Positions 57,051-64,000 of a DNA stretch of 64,000 nucleotides are shown here, piece after piece. The position numbers and the translations under genes are program-made. The stretch comes from Candidatus Hodarchaeota archaeon (GTDB lineage: Archaea; Asgardarchaeota; Heimdallarchaeia; Hodarchaeales; Hodarchaeaceae). The first letter of the stretch is position 1; every line of letters starts with the position of its first letter. The stretch lies in NCBI GenBank assembly GCA_016840035.1, contig JAEOTC010000030.1:1-64000 (forward strand), written 5' to 3'. The notes beneath the pieces were generated by a model. That model was not told where the DNA came from. It saw only the letters and a list, made by a program, of their open reading frames with translations, and did not search any database.

Positions 57051-58030
57051 CCGACCTGAACTTGATCAGTTCTCCATCTAGGTTTCACCTGACTGTCCTC
57101 AACAGAGAGAATTTTCCCAGTGTTAAATAGATGAGTTCCTGCGAAAGCAATCATAACACCATTATCCCCTGCTAGGTTTCTTGGAACAGCCTGAAATGAA
57201 GTGTCTTGCTCTTGAGCGACTTTCTGGATAATAGTCTGTAAATGAGCATTAGCTGCTACTCCTCCTGTTAATAATACTGAAGGCTTCTTAGTGCAGGATA
57301 AAGCGCGTTCAGTAGCTTCAGCAAGTATTGCAAAAGTATACTCTTGAAAAGAATAACACACATCTGGAATTGAATGATCATGAAGGAGCTTCTTTGCTGC
57401 AGTCACCATTCCCGAGAATGAAAATGACATTCCCTTTATCGTATAAGGAAGCGTGAGGAGTTTATTGCCCGATTGTGCTTGTTTCTCGATGTGAGGACCT
57501 CCAGGATGAGGTAAATTCATTTCTCTTCCAAGTGTGTCTAGTGCATTTCCGATTGCGATATCCAAAGTTTCTCCTAATACTCTGTACCGCCCATTTAAGA
57601 ATGTAATAAGTTGAGTATTTCCTCCGCTCACATACAGAACCAATGGGTCATCTACAGGAGTCACCGTTCTTCCTAGTTCAACATGAGCAATACAATGATT
57701 AACTCCTAGAAGTGGAATGTTCAATCTTAATGAAATTGCTCGCGCGACCGTTGCTGTTGTTCTTAAGCACGGTCCTAATCCAGGGCCTTGAGAAAAAGCG
57801 ATTCCATCAATCTTATCGATTTTAAAAGGTAATCGTTTGAATACTTTATCTATAAGAATCGGGAATTCTTTTGCTAGAAAGATTGCAGCTTCTCGTGGAT
57901 GAATGCCCCCTTGAGGAGGGAAATAAGTTGCTGATTCATTGACAATAACTTCCCTTCCTTTTATCACAGCGACCCCTGCAGTATGTGCTGTACCTTCTAA
58001 TCCTAGTATAATTGGTTCGATAGATGCCAT
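57038..58030 (-). CDS. kae1: KEOPS subunit Kae1 (OSGEP/TsaD family; start trimmed to MASIEP)
   Basis: 'ILGLEGTAHTAGVAVI', 'GVNHCIAHVELGR', 'VLYVSGGNTQL', 'LLTGGVAANAHL', 'GDNGVMIAFAG'. Confidence 0.95.
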   Translation of the reverse strand: MASIEPIILGLEGTAHTAGVAVIKGREVIVNESATYFPPQGGIHPREAAIFLAKEFPILIDKVFKRLPFKIDKIDGIAFSQGPGLGPCLRTTATVARAISLRLNIPLLGVNHCIAHVELGRTVTPVDDPLVLYVSGGNTQLITFLNGRYRVLGETLDIAIGNALDTLGREMNLPHPGGPHIEKQAQSGNKLLTLPYTIKGMSFSFSGMVTAAKKLLHDHSIPDVCYSFQEYTFAILAEATERALSCTKKPSVLLTGGVAANAHLQTIIQKVAQEQDTSFQAVPRNLAGDNGVMIAFAGTHLFNTGKILSVEDSQVKPRWRTDQVQVGWIE

Positions 58031-58050
58031 ACTGATTTCATGATTCAAAA

Positions 58051-58236
58051 TTAGAATTCTGTATATCCACATAAGCCACAAGATGCTCTTCCTTTGTGTT
58101 TAGCTAAAAAAGACCCCTTACATCTTGGACAAAATTTATTTGTTCTTTTTATGGTTCCTTTTTTATAATCAACCTTATAATATGATTGAACTGGATTTCT
58201 ACGAACTGGCATTGTTTTAGTCCTCTTTTTGCTCAT
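58051..58236 (-). CDS. rps27ae: Ribosomal protein S27ae
   Basis: '[43 protein letters not shown]'. Confidence 0.93.
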   Translation of the reverse strand: MSKKRTKTMPVRRNPVQSYYKVDYKKGTIKRTNKFCPRCKGSFLAKHKGRASCGLCGYTEF

Positions 58237-58519
58237 TTTCTATAATTTTATTTCTCTTAAGAAGGAATTTAGGTTCGTAAACAGACACATCCTCCACTTT
58301 GTCATAGCAGTGTACAGTTAATTGTGATTTTGGTTCACCAAAATGGCCTTCTATTTTTTGGATTACAACACGTTCAAGATCAAAATTCATTTGTGCTGCT
58401 ACCTTGGACCTTACAGCTTCTCTAGTGGGTGTGATTTCCCCTAGATGCGTAATAAGGGCTTTAATTTCGTTTCGGCCAATAAGTGGATTGTGTTTTTCTT
58501 CAGTAATCGTAATCTCCAT
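58217..58519 (-). CDS. rps24e: Ribosomal protein S24e
   Basis: '[46 protein letters not shown]'. Confidence 0.93.
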   Translation of the reverse strand: MEITITEEKHNPLIGRNEIKALITHLGEITPTREAVRSKVAAQMNFDLERVVIQKIEGHFGEPKSQLTVHCYDKVEDVSVYEPKFLLKRNKIIENEQKED

Positions 58520-59099
58520 TTCTATATTCCTCGTGAAATTCGAATTTATCTAATAAGCCTTGTACTTGTTCCTTCAGGGAAGTAGTAATCACTGCTACAA
58601 CAAGGCCTTCTTCAGTGGTAATGGGAGGTTGTCCGTAAATGACAATGCTTCCAAGAGGTAGGGAAATTATCACAGGGATAATTAATAAATCCTCTTCACC
58701 GTCAATCCTTACTGCTATGCGGCAATTGTTGGAGGTAGAAAAAGCTATTGCATTTTCGATTTCCTGAATCGCACTCTTAAGGATCCACTCTTTAGGATTA
58801 GATGTACGATATATTGAATATTTTTCAAGATTCATTGAAACTGGGCCAGTTCGTTGAGTTTTTCCATCAAAAATAATAACATTAGGATAATATTCTTGAT
58901 CAAGGAAAGATTTTGCACATACGTCTCCAATAGCTACAACTAAACCTTCATTCGACTTTCTAATGTAATTTATTGCGTTCCTAGCTGATGCAGAATGCTC
59001 TCCAGTAAATAATTTACCAATAGGCGTTCTTAATGATTTTCGAAGAGAAATGGGGAGCTTATATCCCACCAGAAATCCCTCAACGAACTTTAATAGCAT
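58500..59099 (-). CDS. GTP-dependent dephospho-CoA kinase (DUF359)
   Basis: 'VVAIGDVCAKSFLDQEYYPNVIIFDGKTQRTG...VRIDGEEDLLIIPVIISLPLGSIVIYGQP'. Confidence 0.88.
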   Translation of the reverse strand: MLLKFVEGFLVGYKLPISLRKSLRTPIGKLFTGEHSASARNAINYIRKSNEGLVVAIGDVCAKSFLDQEYYPNVIIFDGKTQRTGPVSMNLEKYSIYRTSNPKEWILKSAIQEIENAIAFSTSNNCRIAVRIDGEEDLLIIPVIISLPLGSIVIYGQPPITTEEGLVVAVITTSLKEQVQGLLDKFEFHEEYRNGDYDY

Positions 59100-59274
59100 A
59101 TTTTCCGGGACGGTTAATATTCAGCCTCTTTGCAATCTTACTATCTTTAGGCTCACGAATGATTACCATCCCAACAAAGCTCTTGGATAGGTGATTGTGT
59201 GTTTTACAGATAGGACATACTTCCTCTCCATGGACGATGCTATTACATTTTTTGCAGGCTTTGATTTTTACCAA
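59080..59274 (-). CDS. spt4: Transcription elongation factor Spt4 (RpoE'')
   Basis: 'KACKKCNSIVHGEEVCPICKTHNHLSKSFVGMVIIREPKDSKIAKRLNINRPGKYAIKV'. Confidence 0.93.
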   Translation of the reverse strand: MVKIKACKKCNSIVHGEEVCPICKTHNHLSKSFVGMVIIREPKDSKIAKRLNINRPGKYAIKVR

Positions 59275-59820
59275 CTAGGCTGCCTCCTTTTGTTCATCAA
59301 TCCAACTTTTCAGACCTAATCCCTCACCTTTCATGGTGACAGCAATTTTCATGCTTACGTGATCAACGGTTGCAGTAATTATTTTTCCACGGACTAAATC
59401 CCCTGGTCTAATAGTTCTACCTGATTCTCTTCCTACTAAAACTCCTGAAGATCTAGAAGACATTTGAAAATATTCATCAGCAATTTGACTTATATGTGCT
59501 AAAGCATCGGTACAACCGATTCGCATAAAAAATCCAAATTTCGTTGTTTCAACAACTTCTCCTTCTGTTACTTCATCATCCAAAGGACGAAAAGTGATCG
59601 CTTCATATTCCACATCATGAAAAGTTGCTCCGTCCCCAGGAACAATTCTTCCTGGAGAAATTTCTTTAACTGCCAAGATAGCAACAATCATTCCTACATC
59701 TCCTCCAATTGTGGTTTCATTCTTTGATCTTGAGATATCAAGAATAACCTCTTCTAAAGGCTGTCCGAATCTGTTTGGGGGAATGCGGATTGTTTCACGG
59801 ATTTGAGTCATGTAATACAT
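59275..59820 (-). CDS. rpo7: RNA polymerase subunit Rpo7 (RpoE', Rpb7-like)
   Basis: 'IRIPPNRFGQPLEEVILD...GDGATFHDVEYEAITFRPLDDEVTEGEVVETTKFGFFMRIG' S1-like domain. Confidence 0.93.
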   Translation of the reverse strand: MYYMTQIRETIRIPPNRFGQPLEEVILDISRSKNETTIGGDVGMIVAILAVKEISPGRIVPGDGATFHDVEYEAITFRPLDDEVTEGEVVETTKFGFFMRIGCTDALAHISQIADEYFQMSSRSSGVLVGRESGRTIRPGDLVRGKIITATVDHVSMKIAVTMKGEGLGLKSWIDEQKEAA

Positions 59821-59996
59821 TTATCCAGTGCCTCTTTACGCTGACCTCAGTCAAGCTATACTGAAAATAGAATCATTAAAGGCTTTCTTTATTGGACTAT
59901 TGAGTCTTTCCAAGTGAGTTTATGATTCGAGAGGTATCCAAAGTAATAAAAAAAGGAAAAAAAGGGGAGGATGAATATTTCAGGGTTGTTAGAAGT

Positions 59997-62429
59997 TTAT
60001 TCATCTTCAGTGTTGAAGGATATTGCTGACTTTCTGGAACTTTTTCTATAAGCCCATACGAAAGCGACAAAAAGTAATGCACCAACTATTGCTAAAATGA
60101 AAGTTAGCGTAGAATCCTGTGTTGATTGAACTAGCAGCGGAGCTAGTATAAGACTAATCAAATTAATCACTTTTATCATGGGATTCAATGCTGGGCCAGC
60201 TGTGTCTTTTAATGGATCTCCGACTGTATCTCCAACAACACCAGCTTTGTGACGCTCCGATCCTTTTCCTGTATTCTTTTCTAGATCTCTTGGCTCATCT
60301 TCAATAGCCTTTTTGGCATTATCCCATGCTCCACCGGCATTAGACATGTATACAGCGAGTAATTGTCCACTAACAATAATTCCTGCTTGAAAACCACCCA
60401 GTACTTCAACACCAGATCCAATTAATTGTGCATTGTCTACCTGCCCAAGAGCAATGGTAAAGAATATCGCCATAAAAATTGGTACACTAACAGCGATAAT
60501 TGTCAGGCTAATTAGTTCTCTTTGAGCAGCAGCTGTTACAATTTTGACAACATTCCCATAGTCTGGCTTCTTGGTACCCTCCATGATTCCTGGAATTCGG
60601 AATTGCCTTCTAACTTCATTAATTGTTTGACCAGCGGCTCGATTTACTGCTCTGATATTAAAAGCGGAAAAAAGCCACGGCAGTGCTGCTCCAATAAGTA
60701 ATCCAATAAAGACTGCAGGAACATTGATTCGTAAACCATAAGCAAGTGGACTTGTGATTTCCAGGTTTTCAGCAACAATTCCCACGTCTATTACAAACGA
60801 GGCGAATAAGCTAACTGATGCTATCACAGCAGATGCAATTGCAACTCCCTTGGTAATTGCTTTTGTAGTATTACCTACAGCATCTAATTCTTCTAAGACG
60901 TGTCTAGATTCTTTGTCCATACCTGTCATTTCTGCAATACCTTGTGCGTTATCACTGATTGGACCGAACGAATCCATTGCAACATTATTACCTGTGTGAG
61001 AAAGCATTCCTATTCCTATCAATGCAATTCCATATAGTATTGCTGTTCCTAGATCCTCCTGTGAAACTATCAGATTATGCTCCAATCCATTGACAAATGG
61101 TAATCCAGTATTATCGGGGAAAATTGCATATGTTACAATTGCGAAAATAAATGAAATACAAATTGCTACAACAGCCCATACACTACTTTCATATCCCAAG
61201 GCAATACCACTCAATATTGTAGTTGCTGGACCTCCTTCGGTGGATTCAAATACTTCAACGACTGGGCCACCAGCTTTTGCAGTAAACCGAGCCGTAATGG
61301 GATTAAATGATACTGCTAACAATACTCCGACTGCGATTAGGAAACCAAGTCTCCAATCACCAGCGTAAAATGTGGCAAGAATTAATGATGTAATTATTGT
61401 GATAGCACTAGAAATTTCATAGGATTGAAACATAGCTTTTTCTGCATCAGGAGTTTTCCATAATGCAACCGCATAAGTACCTACAATCGAACTGATTACA
61501 CCCACAGCTCTGACAATTAGGGGAAACATAATCCAAACGATTCTTCCATCGATTCCAAAAAGAACCAGTCCTAATATTAAAGAGGAGACAATAGTAACTT
61601 CATATGACTCGAAGATATCTGCGGCCATACCTGCACAATCCCCAACATTATCCCCAACAAGATCCGCAATAACACCAGCATTCCTTGGATCGTCCTCTGG
61701 AACGTCTTTTTCTACTTTACCAACAAGGTCTGCACCGACATCGGCTGCCTTGGTGTAAATACCTCCTCCAACTCTCATAAATAGAGCTAGAATCGTACCA
61801 CCAAAACCAAAACCAAGCAAAGCATCAGGAGCGGCTTTTCCAAAGATAATGAAAATAAGAGTACCACCTAGTAATCCAAATCCATCAGTTAGCATTCCTG
61901 TGACAGTACCAGCATGATATGCCACAGATAGTGCTTTGTTGTATCTCTGTCCAACATCTAATGGGTTACCAGATTCATCAGTGGCTTGAGATGCAGTAGC
62001 AGCTACTCTCAAGTTACCTTGAACTGCAATCCGCATACCAAATTGGCCAACCATCATTGAAAATGAGGCACCCATTATGAATGCAAGTGTACGCCCGAAT
62101 GCTATGATAAGTACTGGATCCAGTCCTTCAAATTCATCTACCGCTGCGTGAGTTGGTTCAACAAGATATACACTAAAAAATAATGCTACCGTGAGAATAA
62201 GTACAATAGGTAGAATCGTTTTGAGTTGACGCATCAGATAGGCATTTGCGCCTTCATTGATAGCTTCCCATACCTCTTGCATCTCCTCCGAACCTGTATC
62301 ATGGCTGAGGACATCTTTACGAAGCCACCATGAATAGATAAAGGAAATAATTGCAACAACGATTACAACACCAAGGGTTAACTGTTCAATGGGGGCTAAT
62401 TCCAAAAAAGTTTTAAGCACTGTTTTCAC
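59997..62429 (-). CDS. hppA: Membrane-bound ion-translocating pyrophosphatase
   Basis: 'GGGIYTKAADVGADLVGKVEKDVPEDDPRNAGVIADLVGDNVGDCAGMAADIFESYEV', 'GVVGDTVGDPLKDTAGPALNPMIKV'. Confidence 0.97.
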   Translation of the reverse strand: MKTVLKTFLELAPIEQLTLGVVIVVAIISFIYSWWLRKDVLSHDTGSEEMQEVWEAINEGANAYLMRQLKTILPIVLILTVALFFSVYLVEPTHAAVDEFEGLDPVLIIAFGRTLAFIMGASFSMMVGQFGMRIAVQGNLRVAATASQATDESGNPLDVGQRYNKALSVAYHAGTVTGMLTDGFGLLGGTLIFIIFGKAAPDALLGFGFGGTILALFMRVGGGIYTKAADVGADLVGKVEKDVPEDDPRNAGVIADLVGDNVGDCAGMAADIFESYEVTIVSSLILGLVLFGIDGRIVWIMFPLIVRAVGVISSIVGTYAVALWKTPDAEKAMFQSYEISSAITIITSLILATFYAGDWRLGFLIAVGVLLAVSFNPITARFTAKAGGPVVEVFESTEGGPATTILSGIALGYESSVWAVVAICISFIFAIVTYAIFPDNTGLPFVNGLEHNLIVSQEDLGTAILYGIALIGIGMLSHTGNNVAMDSFGPISDNAQGIAEMTGMDKESRHVLEELDAVGNTTKAITKGVAIASAVIASVSLFASFVIDVGIVAENLEITSPLAYGLRINVPAVFIGLLIGAALPWLFSAFNIRAVNRAAGQTINEVRRQFRIPGIMEGTKKPDYGNVVKIVTAAAQRELISLTIIAVSVPIFMAIFFTIALGQVDNAQLIGSGVEVLGGFQAGIIVSGQLLAVYMSNAGGAWDNAKKAIEDEPRDLEKNTGKGSERHKAGVVGDTVGDPLKDTAGPALNPMIKVINLISLILAPLLVQSTQDSTLTFILAIVGALLFVAFVWAYRKSSRKSAISFNTEDE

Positions 62430-62837
62430 CTTATATTTTAACTAAGAAGAATTCATATAGTATAAATTCTATGGACCTATAATGAGAATTAGGTCATAAC
62501 TAAGTAAGTTGCATTTTTTGCCTATGGTTAATAAAAAATATCAATGAAAATTACTAGTTAGAAATGTACTAAAATATTTGTAAAGTAATTAAAATCAATA
62601 AATCTTCATTTACAGATGAATTTTAACCCAAAAATTATTGAATAATTCTCAGTGAATCGTAGAATCAAAAATAATCTAAATTTTTTTACAGTTCGAGATT
62701 TGAGTATTTTTAAGGTAATGAGATACAAAAACTTAACATCTTCTCCTTTACAGTAGTTTCTTAAGCCCACTTTCAATTCCTATTATTTAATAAGATATCA
62801 CATGATTAATGAATTTATATTGGAATCGTGGAATAAA

Positions 62838-63287
62838 ATGGCTGAAAGGACTTTATTAGTAATTAAACCAGATGCAGTGCAAAGAGGTCTCATAGGAAAT
62901 ATTATTTCCCGAATTGAAAGAAAAGGGTTAAAGATAATTGCTCTTAAAATAATGATGTTAACAGACGATGAAGTAGATAAGTTATATGACATCCATATGG
63001 ATAAAGTATTCTATCCTCTTTTAAATTCCTTCATAATATCTGGACCATTGGTAGCTATCGCCATTCAAGGGAAAAATAGTGTTAAAATTGTACGAAAGCT
63101 AGCAGGTGTCACTAATTCACCTGAAGCTGAACCCGGGACCATTCGTGGAGATTTCGGAGTGGATCTTACGAAAAATATCATACACTCTTCGGATAAACCT
63201 GAAAGAGCAGAATATGAGCTCAGCGTACTATTTAAGGAAGAAGATTACGTGTCTTATAGCTTAATAAATGAATCATGGGTTGAATAA
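62838..63287 (+). CDS. ndk: Nucleoside diphosphate kinase (track ORF starts at 62802; 62838 is the likely start)
   Basis: 'MAERTLLVIKPDAVQRGLIGNIISRIERKGLKI...GTIRGDFGVDLTKNIIHSSD'. Confidence 0.92.
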   Translation: MAERTLLVIKPDAVQRGLIGNIISRIERKGLKIIALKIMMLTDDEVDKLYDIHMDKVFYPLLNSFIISGPLVAIAIQGKNSVKIVRKLAGVTNSPEAEPGTIRGDFGVDLTKNIIHSSDKPERAEYELSVLFKEEDYVSYSLINESWVE

Positions 63288-63310
63288 CTCCCACGTGCGA
63301 GACGGCATAG

Positions 63311-63967
63311 ATGAAAAGACGATCTCCTTATAAACGAATTAAGATTAGGAATATCACTGGTTCAGAGCTTTTAAAAGATAATGAAGAACGTTGGCGTCTA
63401 AGAAGTTCAAATGGATCCAGCTTATTTCGTATTTGGATTGTTGGGGTAATTACGGAAATTTACCAGGGGCAAAATAACTATATTGGATTGAAAGTAGAAG
63501 ATGGGAGTGGTGCAGCAATTGTTAAATCTTGGGATGGTAATCTAGAATCATTCTCTCAGTGGGATAAAGTAGAAATTCTTGGTCAAATTCAAATTTCTGA
63601 ACAAGATGAGAAAATTGACGTATTTATAACCCCAGATATCATAGAAAAGATTGTGGATGACAATTGGTTTATCTATCATCGATTGAAAATTGCTCAACAA
63701 AACGCTTTTCTTGACACAGAAATTACAGTAAAATCTGCCGTCGTTGAAGGAATCGATCTTGGAATAGCGTCCTTAGAAGATTTGAAAACTAAACTTAAGA
63801 AACTTGTTAAGCAATTAGATAAAGGTAGTGGAGTTACAATGGATGACATCATCGAAAAATTACCAAAAATAGATGAATCACAGATTTATGATGCAATTAC
63901 CGAATTATTGGAATCTGGAGAGTTTTTTGAACCTCAAGTCGGTATATATTCGATCGCATTTGAATAG
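63311..63967 (+). CDS. RPA32-like OB-fold single-stranded DNA-binding protein with C-terminal winged helix
   Basis: OB fold 'IWIVGVITEIYQGQNNYIGLKVEDGSGAAIVKSWDGN...WDKVEILGQI' plus C-terminal wHTH. Confidence 0.65.
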   Translation: MKRRSPYKRIKIRNITGSELLKDNEERWRLRSSNGSSLFRIWIVGVITEIYQGQNNYIGLKVEDGSGAAIVKSWDGNLESFSQWDKVEILGQIQISEQDEKIDVFITPDIIEKIVDDNWFIYHRLKIAQQNAFLDTEITVKSAVVEGIDLGIASLEDLKTKLKKLVKQLDKGSGVTMDDIIEKLPKIDESQIYDAITELLESGEFFEPQVGIYSIAFE

Positions 63968-64000
63968 GACCCGAATTTACGGCCTATTCCACTGGAACAC

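Noticed and set aside
1-64000. CRISPR arrays, transposases, integrases or prophage genes
   Set aside because: No regularly spaced repeats, recombinase motifs or phage structural genes were recognised.

Overview
AT-rich archaeal chromosomal window, densely packed with information-processing genes. Eukaryote-like components (a TM/helical-repeat/RING protein, a JAMM protease, CDC48, a longin-like protein, an AN1 zinc finger, an Rpb8-like subunit, an Artemis/SNM1-like nuclease) point to an Asgard-type archaeon. That lineage call is inference; no marker placement could be run. Contents include ribosomal proteins (L14e; S13-S4-S11; L3-L4-L23-L2; S24e-S27ae), transcription genes (divergent tfb/tbp, TFS, Spt4, Rpo7, probable Rpo8), RNA modification and processing genes (Cbf5, TmcA, Nop5-fibrillarin, SPOUT methyltransferase, EndA, beta-CASP nuclease, LSm), Kae1/Bud32, PAC2 proteins, Sec61-beta (below the ORF-track cutoff), an archaeosortase, a membrane pyrophosphatase, and five tRNA genes, three with introns. 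The most striking signal is at the extreme left edge (nt 1-~125). The 3' half of a 5S rRNA precedes its 5' half, and the native ends are fused through a capped helix I (GCUGAAG-GUU-CUUCGGC). This has the architecture of a circularly permuted 5S rRNA gene. Two genes (tfb and a GT2 glycosyltransferase) have no in-frame ATG/GTG/TTG upstream of essential motifs but carry GGAGG followed 6-7 nt later by AUC/AUU, suggesting non-canonical start codons. The tRNA endonuclease protein lacks the catalytic His. No CRISPR array, transposase or prophage was seen.
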